From NCBI RefSeq assembly GCF_964275005.1, contig NC_092688.1, positions 17,266,367 to 17,330,366 of the forward strand: 64,000 nucleotides of DNA, given 5' to 3'. Positions within the stretch are counted from its first letter, which is position 1; every line of letters begins with the position of its first letter. A model generated the notes under the pieces. The model was given only the letters and a program-made list of their open reading frames with translations. It did no database searches and was not told the origin of the DNA. The translations under genes were made by a program, and so were the position numbers. Of the stretch, positions 19,937 through 33,600 are shown piece by piece. This stretch comes from Diadema setosum (taxonomy: Eukaryota; Echinodermata; Echinoidea; Diadematoida; Diadematidae).

Positions 19937-22900
19937 CTGGTGGGTCAAAAAGATTTCCTAGTCTTGTGAGTGTGTACGTAGTACAATATATAGATACATA
20001 AATCACTACTTGGCAAATGGATTCATTTTGAGAAAAGCAAACTGTGCAAAAAAATTATTAGCACAGCGCACTGCTGTTCTGCAATCTTCAAATTTTTCAT
20101 AAGTAAATGGCCGTTGAAAAGGCATTGTCATTTTCTTTGAAATGGAAGATGAAAATCATGACAATATTGTTTGTCTTCTCGATATGGACAGTGGCCAGCA
20201 CATCTGGTTACATTTGAATATGTGTGGACATGTCACGTAAATCAGTGCTCCTCCTAGCAAGATACATCAAAAAGATTAATCTGAACGTCAGGCCTGTACT
20301 TCTCAGAATACAAAACACTGGCAATATCTCTGGCAATATCAGCATAGCTTCCGACATGGTCATCAATAAAATAACTTTTAGTTTCAGCAGAGCACATAAA
20401 GGTAAACCTTGTTACAAAATACTTGCGACCAGACTAAGTTTCTCATTCAAACAGATGCCCATCTGGTGCTACATAAATACCCACACATAGAACCAAAAAC
20501 GATCCGTGATAATATCAAGCCCCAGTTGCATTTGAGAGAGATATCCTGCTAGCATACACTTCTCTCCAAGACATCATATTTTGAAGAGTGAATTTGCAAA
20601 AATGTTTATTTATATAATCATGGTGAAAAACGTGCACCTCCCATTTTTGGATGTGTATCAAATGCGTACAAGGTATGTGCCTGGTTGTGAGTTCTCAAAG
20701 CATGTTTGGAAGTCTAGTACAGTGAAATCCCGTTATAACGAGGTCCATGGGACCGGCGATATTACCTCGTTATAACCGGTACCTCGTTATAACCGGTACC
20801 TCGTTATAACCGTACGCATCAAAAACAAAGAAAAACATAAGCACGAAATCATACCCGTCAATCAAATTTATAAGAACATCCTTTGCGTTGTTGTTACACA
20901 ATTATGGATCGTTATTATTGAGACAATAAAGGGAAATTATTTGTGAATTGATACATAAAAAAGACGGAAAAGTGGGGGTTGAAATGCGTTAATTCTTTAT
21001 TTTTCTTCCAAAAATCTCTTCTCATAATAGTTCACATAAAGTTTTTGAGAAGTAGGCCTACTCGGCAAGATCATATTATTCGTGATTCTTTCTACACCTA
21101 TCTCTTCCTCTTGTATCGAACCATTCTGAAAGAATTTTTTTTTTTTTTTCGTTTGTGAAATACAGTGAACATCGTAAAATGACAATGAACAAAATCATAT
21201 TGTATAGAATACGTTTGTTAAGTTTTTCTAAACACCAGCGCAAAATGAGTAACATACATGCATTGTTTATCATAACTTACGAGGTATGTTATGCTGTTGG
21301 TGCCCAGCGGGAATGCGATGATTTCTGAATCATTTCCGCTGTAATCCTATACAATGTATGATCGTTGCGTCCGAAGGGATTAAAAAAAAAATCGTTCTTT
21401 ATTTTCTTCCAAAAATCTTTTCGCGTTTTGTACACCCGTTCTTGAAAAATACGCGACAAGGTTGAATTTGGAATGTTGTGATCATTTTGCGCAAATCTGT
21501 ACCTCATAGACCATTCTGAAAGAAAGAAATTCTTCATTGTGAAATGCAGTTTTAAATGATAATGAACAAACGCGAACTATTCAAACTGTTAAATGCGTTT
21601 GTTTCTTTTTCTGAACACCAACTCAATTAAGTAGATTAACATGCGATATTCAACTATTTTTACGCTACTGTCGCCCAGCGGGATCGCTATGATTTCATTA
21701 ATTATTTCGGCTTTAATCATTATACATTCATAATAGTTACTTGCCAGCAAAACAACTGGAAGTCGGAACTAAAAATGGAAAGGGTATAATGATGAGTTGC
21801 ACACGCATTTCAATATTATTGTCCATTTTGGCCACGAGTGTCGCTACATGAAAAGTTTTTGAATGCGTTATATTTTTTTTCTCTCTCGTTGCGCTGTGGT
21901 CTGACCTATCATGCACGCGTATCTCGCGAAAAACAAAATTGAATGATTTTATTCAATAACTTAGTAGGAACATCGGAAGGTATTTCTGTGTCTTATCACG
22001 TGGTTAAGAAGAAAACGAACTACTCTGCAAAACGGGAAAGAGACATGGACAGCGTGAATTTGGTTTTCAATGTTCCGTTTGTCGCGTGTTTGAAAGCGGC
22101 AAGTCAGGAAATGGAACCTCGCAAAAAAGAAAATGGAATGATTATGATATGTTATGTGGTTTAACATGGAAAGAACCGTGTAGGCCCTACTCGGTTATTC
22201 GTCACTGATAATGGATGGTAAAGAAGGATAACGGTGGGACTGAAACATGTTTGTTTCCGAGTCTTCACGCTTCAGATAGTACATGTAGATATCGAGACGG
22301 GACGGGCACTTGTGCAGTGCGTTACTGCGTTCTACACATACGTAAAACGGAGATCGTAAAAGTGAAATCGCTTTTCAATGTATCGTTCGTGGCGTGATTG
22401 AAAGCGGCAGGTCAAGAAATGGAACCTCGTTATATCCGATCAAATTGCTTATGTTTTTCTTTATCATGATGCACCGAAAATGTCCTTGTTATAACCGGAA
22501 TCTCGTTATAACCGAACTCGTTATAACCGGTTCGTTCTGCCATAGGTTTACACGCGAAGGAAAACGGGACCGACGCGATCACCTCGTTATAAGCGGTTCC
22601 TCGTTATAACCGAACTCGTTATAACGGGGTTTCACTGTATTCCCCCATACTTTCAATCTTGTTGTGACGAAGCATGATTAAAGGAAGTGATGACAGTTAT
22701 AATGATGAAATCCTCTCAAACTGAACAAAATCTTAAAAAATGTGTTTACATCATCAGCTCAGCATAGCAAGCAAATTGTATCACAGACATGCATGCTGAA
22801 AAATCTGTACCAGGAAAATCTTTTTGCAATAATGAAATATTGTATCCATGTTTGTTGTAACGGGGTTTGCATGTATATGCAGTGTGTCATACCCACAAAA

Positions 22901-24574
22901 CAATCAGGAATATACAACAGAAATCACTTCAATACTAGATTACCATTAAAACTGAAATCAACTCTCATAATGTCACGCATGTCACTTATCCATGAATCAT
23001 GCGGATCATCCTTACCTGATTCGTTGTACTTGCGCAGTTCTTCCTGGCATTCGTCTACCTTCTCTTTGAACTTCTTTGCATCTGATCAAAAGAGACAAAC
23101 ACATCAATCAGAGACATCTTATTGGCTATTTCACTAATATATTCAAATCCTACAAAACATCTTTCCCTTTGTTTGTTTTTCTTTTTGTTAGGGAAGAGAA
23201 CTTATGCAAAGCTAACACAAACTATCTAACAAATTTAAAAAGCTCTATGTAATAGTTTGCTATTAGTCGTAACCATTTTGACAGAATAAATGAATAATCA
23301 AACACTTGTGCTAAAACACCCAGTCTAGTTTCCATATATGTTCACTCTCAAATCTATAATTTCCAGCTCTCCTACATGCTGTTAGAGAATCTGAGTTTCA
23401 GTTCACTCACTTTCTGCATTTGCAAACTTGATGGCTAGTGTCTCTGGCTTGGGCTTCTCATCTGCAAAGTCTGCCTGTGTGTGCCAGACAAAGGCCTTGT
23501 CGCTACCACAGTTAGGCTTCAAGTCCATCGTCAGGGAAACTGAGGGGGGGGGGGGGGTGCGTGAGGGAAAAAGAGAGACATTTTACTCAGTGTAACTGAT
23601 ACTTTGATCAAAGTGTAAGATTAACATAGGAACTAAAGGTACCCAGGATCTTCATAAATCAAATATGAGCACTAATATTGCTTAAAAATAACACATATTC
23701 ACCATCCCCAGATTATCTCTGCAGGTGTCATTGAAATTACCATTTAATATTTCCATTGCATACACAAGCAATTGTTACTAACCTGCAGGAAATTATAATC
23801 TACTTTGATGTTTGGGACTCCTCATCTGAAAATTCTTGTAAAAGTCTTGCATTGAATATCACCTGAAAAAGTAGGGGTACCTGACTAAAATCTAATCATG
23901 GCAGGGTGTATTCCCAAGGACATCTACAACTCAACTGTTAGGCAAGTGATATGAATGGATGTTTCCCTATTGAAAGTATGGTGCTGTTATCCAAAAGCCC
24001 CATTAGAGCAACTGGAAGAACTCTCATTTTGTAACACCCAGCATGGTGGGGATTCCCAGATAAGAACAATTTGCTTATGGTGCCTTTAATTTGTGACTCA
24101 TAGAGCAAAGACAAACACAAGACAATGAGCCATTCATAGATAATTAGTCATGATGGATCATCAATGTGAGAAAGTCAAAACTTCACCACCCAGGAAGAGG
24201 CTTGCATTGGCACACCCTACTCCACTTGCACTCAATTTTTTTCCCCCGAAGGAGTCGTCTCATTGAAAGACTCACTTTCCATTTTAGCCCAAACTATTTA
24301 TGATCTTTGCAACGAGAGAGATATCAATCACTTTTGATATTTTCATTTCACTTGTTGGAGTGCTTTAATAGGGAGTTTCCAGTTACCTCTTTCTGAACAG
24401 ATCGACCTCATCAATATACTACCATGTGAATTTTACATGTTTACCATCAATGCACTGATGCAACATGGTTACCACACAGTGAACTTTTATATTTCTTGTT
24501 GCTGTCTCATAAAGGACCCAAAAATTGCTTGTCAAATCAACAGCTAATAATCCTCAAGATGACAGAAAGACTTT

Positions 24575-24624
<50 letters not shown>

Positions 24625-27600
24625 TACATACATATATATATATATATGCAAATGGAAAAAAAAAAATCAAAATTTGACAAACAATGTATGTGGCCATTCT
24701 TGATGCTAAACAAGGAAGGAGTTACAGGTCTATGACTACCAAGCTATTCCACACAGGCATAGACATTCACACGTCTTCCTTCCAAAGCAAATAAAGACAG
24801 GCATATCATGGTTTAGATCCCTGAACTAAAACATGGTTTAGCCCCTGAACTAAAACGACCCAAAGAAGGCATACCTTCAACATGCATGTGCCCGAATGTG
24901 TTCAGTATTGCACATCTGGTGTTCTACATAATACGTTACGTACCATTTTTCGCATACAGATATTTTCACGAATGGGGGAACAGACATTTTCGCGATTGAC
25001 ATGGAGGCCATCATAAGCCGATAAAGCGCACTATTACCTTAGCGCATGATGACATTTTCACATGTTGTTAAATCCACGGTCCAACTGTGATTTGCGAAAT
25101 TCCCGAAAATTTAAACTCTCGCGAAAATAACAGCTTATACAGTACACAATCAAAATCTTCATACTCCGAGCAATCAGAGTTCAACTATCGCCCTCACAGG
25201 CGAGCATCGTCAAGACTTACTGTAATGGTTGGCACAGATCTTGAACGTCTTGTCTCGCCTCATGAGTATCCTCACTTTGCCTTCCGTGTCATCCTTCCTC
25301 TTCAGTAGTTTGATCTCCCCGGTCCCTCTCTCCTTCCACTCTGCTGGGCTCTCCTCGTTGGCATAACGGTACAATTTGGCTCTCCTGCAGCGAAAAGAGA
25401 GGAAGAAAAATGACAATCATTCTTTTTTAAACGAAGTAGCCTTGGCATGCTACATCTCAATAGAGTTTGATACTGAATTTGTGTTTAAGCTACAATTTGT
25501 CCCAATACGATATGCACATGAGTTTTCACACAGGCCAAAATTAACAAGTGATTTAATATTACATTCAGATAAGCATCCATTAAAGGTACTGACCCCCCAC
25601 CTCACAAAACAAAACAAATCCAACAATCAACAAACAATTTTTCCACTTGCCAAGCCCAACAAACGCTCTCTGTCAAGCAAATAAAATATATAGCTGGCTT
25701 TCCTACTTGCAAGGTCTGCACACATCTAGGTATAGCATTTCTTGTGCTGTAGTTACAAGTATAGTTACATTAAAAATGTCACATACGGTAGCAAAAGATA
25801 TTGAAACTTTTGCAATCGCACATTCCTATTCGAGATATTCCTGCCAAGTGCTGGTCTCAATATCCAGTTAATTGGATAAGTGAGTCTATTCTTTTCTCCT
25901 CCAGGACTAATTCATCCCCTTTCTCCCCTCTTTGCCTTGAAATTCCAGAGATTGCTGTTACCCCCTTGCAAAATTTATTGCTCCAATGTGAGTCACCAAC
26001 AGTTGGCATGTGTCCCCCCCCCCCCCCTCCCCCACTGATCTGATTTTGTTTTTGTAGTCTGTATTTCTGATCCATCATATGCTGTAATATCTGGAAAACA
26101 TGAGTGATAACTTGAAATAGTGCCCCTAACAAAACTGAGATTCCTTATGTCCATGTGACCATGTTCAGTGATTGTGATTTGTACACAGTCTGATACACAA
26201 TGAAGCCACCCCCTAAGAAAGAGAGACTTTTATAACTACTAGATGCTCACATTTTAAACAGCTCCTCCTCATCTTCTTCCAGTGTTTTCACTTCCACTGG
26301 CTTCAGCTTCACAATGGGCTCAAAGTAAATCTCGGGACTTGGTGTCTCCTCCACTTGTTGTTGTTGCTGTTGTGGTTGCTGAAAGAAAATGGAGGGATAG
26401 CAAAACATTAACTATTTATGGCGCAGTTGATGGAGTATAGTCTACACTGGATGTTCACTCTCTGCATCATCATAATTTTGAGTCGGCAGTCTCATTTACC
26501 TTACGTGGACAGCTGTATAGGTTTCTTCACAAGATGCCTAGTAAGGCCCAACGTGTTAGTTCTAATACTGTATACGCTATAATTTTTGCGTACATAAATT
26601 TTCGCGAATTGCCGGTGTCACACATTTTCGCGAGTGGTTAAATTCGCGATTGGGGGACCAGAGAAAATATGAAGTGGCAAAGAAAGTGTGAATTTTCAAC
26701 TTACTAGCAAATGAGAATGATACTAGTTAGGCCAAGTAAAAAAAGAAAGTAGTTTCTCGTCCGGGTTTTTTGAGCAAGGCGATGAGGGAGGTCCTTACTA
26801 TTTGATATCTTACTATTTTTTCGAGGATTGTCAAAATGAAAGTAATATGTGTTTCTCGTCCGGTAATTCTGAGAAAAGTAACGAGAGAGGGCTTTACTAT
26901 TTTCTATATCCAATTTATGAAATGAAATATCACTCTGTTAAGTGGTAGCTGTGTTATGAGAGACCAGGTCCCAAGTGTATGTCTTGCCTGCACTCTCAAA
27001 CATTTTCAAACAAATAGATATATGTACCATACTTGAAATGAAACTTCATGCATGCAGAAATATATTTGCTTTTTCTTTCCATTACAGATGTCAAGGGAAA
27101 ATGACCATCTTAATACTGGTATTTACATTTCTGATACCAGTGTACTTGCAATGTATTGTGCTATTAATAACTGAAACAGGTATAAAACATGTCTTTCAAC
27201 AAATGTACGACTGAAATAAATTCCATGATATTCAAAACACTGCTTTATTTATTATTGTGTTTGTGACATTTTGTGTCCACACAGCTGGTACAGTGTATGT
27301 ACAGTCAACCTCGCGTAAGTCGACATAATCGGGACTGAGCAAAACACGTCGACTTACGCGAATGTCGACTTACGCGTAAGTCAACATTTTGTCGACTTAT
27401 AAATGAAAATTAATTTCCCCTGTACAGAGTAAGATTTGGATCACGATGCAGATCGCTACCCATATCTTACTCCTTTTGCCGCCAAAACATGCCTACTGAC
27501 ATGAGCAACAATACTGTTTTAGTTCATGCATAAATCTTGCGCGGGTTAGTAACGACAACGCACAATTCCCAAATCCCTAGAGAGATTTTGAGAGAGCGGG

Positions 27601-30600
27601 ATCGGAAACCTAGGCCCGTTTCTAGACACTTAACGTTTTAAACTTGATTTGAAATATCAAAGGCAAATTCCTCAAAATTGCATTAAACTTTGCGATTTAA
27701 ATTCAAGTGCGTTGCTGGGAAGATATGCGTGTGATTTCGCATGATTCTGTCGAGATTATTTGTCAGTGCCGACTGAGCTGAAATATGTGTGATTTTCCTT
27801 CCCTAAGTCGCCATATTTGTTCTGCTTAAATTTGTATTGCCATACTCTGAAAATGAATTCTCGCGCTCCGATTCGCAACATTACCGCTCTGTACGGCACG
27901 GGCCCGTCTGAAATAAAAAGAAGAAGATAAGTTTGTTCATCCGAAAACGACATCTTTCGGACTACTATAACCTTCGTAAAAACAAACCTCTTACCATTGT
28001 CGGACTGATTTAACTTTGGACTGAGATTTAAAACTTCGGCATAGCGAACTTTAACAATTAATAATTCGTTATCATTTTTTTTCATTTACATTTTGTGAAA
28101 CAGCATGCGTTTCGGTAGTTTGAAACGTGTAAATGTTGCGATGTCTTTCCCCTGCAAGTGCAGACTAAGTTCGGTCACGGCGAAAGTTCCGTTACGAAAT
28201 AAAAGATAATGCGAGCCTTTTCAACAATAACGCACTTCCGTACATTTTTATGCGTTTAAACGCGGTTTCTAGTTTCGGACAAGAACCACGAGTCTTTTCT
28301 GCAACGCTCTCGCGTTCTATAATACAGCGTTGCTTGTGATTTGACGGACTTGCATTTGATTTTTAGAGTTGCGTTTAAACGCAATTGAGTTTAAATTTCA
28401 TACAATTTTCTAGTTTTGTGTGATTATCAAACGCAAGTCTTTTCAGCGTTCCGTGTGATTTTCAGAATTGCGTTTAATTTTTAATTTTGCTGACGATAAG
28501 TCTTTTAAACAATAACACACTTCCATAGATGTTTAGAGATGCGTTTAAACGCAATTTCTTATAGTTTCGTACAAAAAACGCAAGTCTTCTCTGCAACGCT
28601 CTTACGTTTAAATACAGCGTTACGTGATTTGATGGACTTGCATTTGATTTTTAGAGTTGCGTTTAAACGCAATTGAGTTAAAAAAAAAAAAGTTCCCTAC
28701 AATTTTCTAGTATCGTATGATTATCAAACGTAAGTCTTTCAGCGTTCCGTGTGATTTGATGGATTTCCATTTCATTTTTAGAGTTGCGTTAAAACGCAAT
28801 TGAGTTTAAGTTTCCTACAATTTTCTTGACAAGTTTCATATGATTATCAAACGCAAGTCTTTTCAGCGTTCCGTGTGATTTAATGGACTTGCATTTGAAT
28901 TGCAGAGTTGCATTTAATTTGTAATTTTGTTTACGAAATAAAAAATAATGCAAGTCTTTTAAACAATAACACACTTCCGTAGATGTTTAGCAATGCGTTT
29001 AAACACAGTTTCTTATAGTTTCGTACAAAAACCGCAAGTCTTCTCTGCAACGCACTTGCGTTTAAATACACCGTTACGTGTGATATGATGGACTTGCATT
29101 TGATTTTTAGAGTTGCGTTTAAACGCAATTGAGTTAAAAAAAGTTCCCTACAATTTTCAAGTTTCGTATGATTATCAAACGCAAATCTTTCAGCGTTCTG
29201 CGATTTGATGGGACTTGCATTTGATTTTTAGAGTTGCGTTTAAACGCAATTGAGTTAAAAAAAGTTCCCTACAATTTTCTAGTTTCGTGTGATTATCAAA
29301 CGCAAGTCTTTTCAGCGTTCCGTGTGATTTGATGGACTTGCATTTGATTTTCAGAGTTGCGTTTAATTTCTAATTTTGCTAGCGAAATGAAAAAAGTTAA
29401 TGCAAGTCTTTTCAACAATAACGCACTTCCGTAGATGTATACGCAGTTTCTAGTTTCGTACAAAAACCGCAAGTCTTCTCTGCAACGCTCTTGCGTTTTA
29501 ATACATCATTGCATGTGATTTGATGGACTTGCATTTGATTTTTAGAGTTGCGTTTGAACGCAATTGAGTTTCAGGTTCGTACAATTATTTTCTAGTTTCA
29601 TATGATTACCAAACACAAGTCTTTTCAGCAACGCAATTGCGTTTAAATGCAAAAGTTGCGTGTGATTTGATACACCTGCATTTGATTTTTTGAGTTGCAT
29701 TATTAGTTGCATTGTAATAAATCTTTTTAGAAAGGGCCCTGGTTTTAATACCGCTTCGGAATAATCAACGTTAGAATATTCGGATTTACAAAAAAAGACC
29801 TATTTCATCTTTGGATAATGAATACCTACTGGGACATATAAGTGTACCAAATTTGTGCGTCTTGAGAAAAACTAGAGGGAGAAAAGGGGTAAAGTGAACT
29901 GTCTTGGGTACTACATGTAATGCTCCAGTGTAAATGAGTGTATGTCCTTTCTATATTCTGGCATACAAGACAATGGACGCATGGCGCGAACGCTACCGCG
30001 CCGTACACTAGCAAATTATCGAGTAGAAACGCAGCGAATCGGAGCGGGAAAACGATTCTTTTTCAGAGAATGGCGATAAGATTTTGAGCGAAAAATTATG
30101 TCGACTTAGACGAGGGAATTAACACGTATTTCAGCTCAGTTGGCACTGAAAAATCAGGTCGACTTACGCGAGTTGTCGACTTATAAATGTCGACTAAGAC
30201 GAGGAAATTTTCAAGGAATAACAAAGGCAAAAATCGGGACTTTTTTATTGTGTCGACTTAAGCGAGTTGTCGACTTATGCGATGTCGACTTAGGCGAGGT
30301 CTACTGTATATGCATTTCTTCAAAGTACAATTGTAGCACATTCAACTGGAAACTGGCTTGTACAATTGCAGGTGGATGTCAAAATGAGGCGATTTATGGC
30401 ATTATAGCATTAAACAAAGATGTTTCTTCATGTTCTAAAAAGACATTTGATAATCACTCATCATTTGGATGATGATTGTACAAGTGGAAACTCAATATAA
30501 CGAGATGGTCGGGACCGAGTCGTGTTCCTCGTTATAGCCGATATCTCGTTATATCAGTAGGCATAAAAGAAGGCATAACATAAAGACATTAATTTGCACA

Positions 30601-33600
30601 CGTGGGACTACCCATCATCTCTCAGTCAATACTGATAACTTGCTAATGTGTGTGAGGTAATTACTCACCTTTATGGGTAAGAAGATGTTTTTTCGCCAAT
30701 GAAATCCGATATCAAGAATGTTTTTCTTATCAATTGTAGAATAGATGTTTGAATTTGTAAATCTACATAGCTTGCGATTGTGTGAAGATCGTCTGTGGAT
30801 TGTTATGTGGTTATGGTATGGGTGTTGTGTGTGGAAAGCTTGAATATGGTCTGCACAATGCTGTGTGTGTGTGTGAAACATTCTGTATGTACATTATGAC
30901 TGCATGTGTGTGTGTAGATTGGGAATTCCCTACGTAGAAAGCCAATCACAGCATCAGATTGCCTCACACTTGCTAAACGTCATGATGATGTCATGTATAC
31001 GGCCGTCCCACATTTTCTGCATGTATCAGTGCGCGCACACACACCACCGAACTACACACACACACACACACATACACGTACAACATGCGGTGCTAGCTGT
31101 AGAGTGAACTGTCATGAAGAAAATGTGTGTGTACAAGACAGTTTTTGGCGCATCGAGCTTTACAATCTCGGACCGTGATAGTACTTTACCCGAAGACATT
31201 TTGCTTTACCTCGCTATATATAATCAGGTTTGATTGGCTACGTTTTTCTTTGTTTGGAAATCACAAAATTTATCTCGTTATAGCAGTTATTTCGTTATAG
31301 CCGATCTCGCTATAAGAGTAGCATTTTACATGGACTTGTGTGGAAGGAAATTTGGGACCGGGAAAATTTCCTCGTAATAACCGATATCTCGTTATAGCAG
31401 TGTTCGTTTTATATACCGAGCTTCCCCTGCCCTGTATACCACACTACTGATGTTACGATTCACGGCCATGTCCGTGAATTTACGTCGTAAAGAAAGGTAT
31501 CCCGCAGAAATACGATACAAACCAGAATCCGTGGAAAAGTTATTTATTTTGTAGATACACCCATTTTATAATTCCACATTTGCTGGAAAAGCGCACTCCT
31601 TTTCTCTTCAAAATACATCGCCGTCAGATGCAACGTTACAGAGCAGAGTGTATGGGCCTCTACACATTCGAATGTGTTCATGCGTGCGATGGCCTGGGGA
31701 CCCGATTTGGACAGCTAGCAAGTTACAGACACGGCCGAAAAAATAGTAAATATCAAAAAAGTCGATACGGCAACTGAAAATCGATGCGGGCGGGGAGCGG
31801 GCTGGGACGAGAATTATGAATTTCTTGGTATTTTCAGCGCCATTTTGAAAATATTAAATAGTAAAAAAATCGATGCGGCGGCCAAAATTGATGCGCGCGA
31901 GGACGAGAAACTGGTTTCTTTTTTTACTTGGCCTTATACACTGCATGAAAAAAAAAAAACTTACCAAACTCTCCGAACTAGTAAGTTAGAATTCAACCCA
32001 TCGCGCTAGATTTGTGACGAGTGGTCCCCTTGCGATAATGGATTGGCTCTCTACAGTATTCGTAAGTAGACGTGGACATGCTATATGTACGTAAACAAGC
32101 TTAGCCAGTATGGTCTGTTCGGAAAGCTGTGACATGGTATACCAGTACTGAAATGTTCGTATCATCAAGGCAAGGGATTCATTTTGGAAGGTAATATTTT
32201 CGTGTGTTGTTAATTTCGCGAATAGCTCCCGACTCGCGAAAATAAAATCCCCGCGAAATATATAGCGTATACAGTACTTGGATTTATATATTGCAGGGCT
32301 GCCAACACTGGAAACTAGTTGAGAGTGAGACTCCCATAGGCCAATGCTATAATTTAGGAGTCAAAATGAATGAGATCATTAGAAATGCATGCAAATGAAA
32401 TAAAGTTTTAGTGTGAGAAAGGACCAAAATGCGTTAGTCTCACGCTCAATATGTGAGAGTTGGCAGCCCTGATAACTGATATTGTATTTTAGATACAGTG
32501 GTAAACACAGAGTTTGCCCATGTCAACTTGCTGGTTATTTGCTGGTTATATGTGGAGGTGTCGTGGCTGAGTAGTAAGAGCGCACGTTTCTGAATCACGT
32601 GAGCTTGATTTAGGTTCGTTGGTTCGAGCCCCACAAAGTCAGACATGTTTGTCCTTCGCAAAGCAAGGCAATTTATCCACATTGTTGCTATCCACCCAGG
32701 AGTATGTATAAATAGGTACTCAGTAGGATGAGAATGTTTATGTTGGTTGATCAGCATGTGCGCGCCTGTAGAATGGCGACTGGCAAAAATACTCCCCAGG
32801 GAGTGGAGAGTGAGCACTGTCAGTGCTGGCAGGAAATAATGTATCCAGACACCGGGGTTATAATAATATGTAGCGCTTTGAGCACTCTAAGGAGTGGATT
32901 CAGTGCAATATAAATTCATATTATGATTATCATTTTGATAACTACATCTTGTAAGTATGTACCTACCTTCTGTAAGTTGAGTACTGTGACTTGCAAAAGA
33001 GAGGGTACCTACACTACAGTGTAACAGTTACGGGTCTTCCATTCATCTAGGTTATAGCAGGTTTGGAGGGTCTTTTGTTTGTACACGAGTGATGTGCACG
33101 ACATAATATTCATCTGTTTTTCTATTACTGTAAGAGTGGATATTTTTGCGCAACTAATTTTTTTTTGCACTCGGCGGGGTTAGTAAGAGTTTTACATGTT
33201 TTTGCTTCTGCGGAATCAAGACATCAACTACTGGAATATATGGCAAGCAAAAATATTTGCGTGCTTTTATTTTTGCACTAGTTTCTGGTTGCATGAGATG
33301 CACGAAAATTTCAACACCGTGAAAGTTTCAACTTTTACACCCACTTACAAAGGGTATTGGCATTATTAGTCTGTAGCGTCCTGTCTTCATCACTCCCATC
33401 TGACTATCTCACAATAAAGTATACAATTGTCGACTAACAACAGAGTTTTCATTTTGAGAGAAAGATGGTAAATTTAACCTTAAATGATTAAGATGATAAT
33501 TTGCTTTTGTGCAATGTGTTCTGTTTATCTCTTTATCCTTTTCTAATTTGTCCAGGGCATTCTCATCTCCTTGCTGAAGACATAAGTGCATTACTCATGT

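Larger units (their letters stand above)
23540..25220 (-). other. RANBP1: RANBP1 intron 3
   Basis: Holds a CA/TA microsatellite (24587-24648) and, at its 5' side, a TTCGCG-family MITE (24934-25142). The rest is unique-looking AT-rich sequence. Confidence 0.65.
26730..31933. mobile_element. element B: TTA-flanked TIR transposon, 5.2 kb with inner insertions
   Basis: Ends GGCCAAGTAAAAAAAGAAA and its inverse pair over about 33 bp up to CTCGTCC. TTA stands on both outer sides (26727-26729 and 31934-31936). A 3-bp TTA/TAA duplication is the habit of PIF/Harbinger elements, so that superfamily is likely but unproven. Its own DNA is about 26730-27299, 30309-30478 and 31437-31933; elements C and D fill the rest. 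No transposase frame is present. Confidence 0.75.
26566..32277. mobile_element. TTCGCG-family MITE A, split by nested insertions (RANBP1 intron 1)
   Basis: TACTGTATACGCTATA at 26566 is matched by the inverted end TATAGCGTATACAGTA closing at 32277. Both flanking arms carry the family words TTCGCGAATT, GCGAGTGGTTAAATTCGCGA and GACTCGCGAAAATAAAATCC. Between them lies element B at 26730-31933. About 250 bp between the end of B and the right arm is not explained by the family. The two ends may therefore come from one interrupted copy or, less likely, from two separate partial copies. Confidence 0.65.

Noticed and set aside
19587-20001. Plus-strand frames of 100-124 codons opposite the last RANBP1 exon
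   Set aside because: Shadows of the K/E/D/S-rich coding strand; the minus-strand frame has RANBP1 homology and fitting splice phase.
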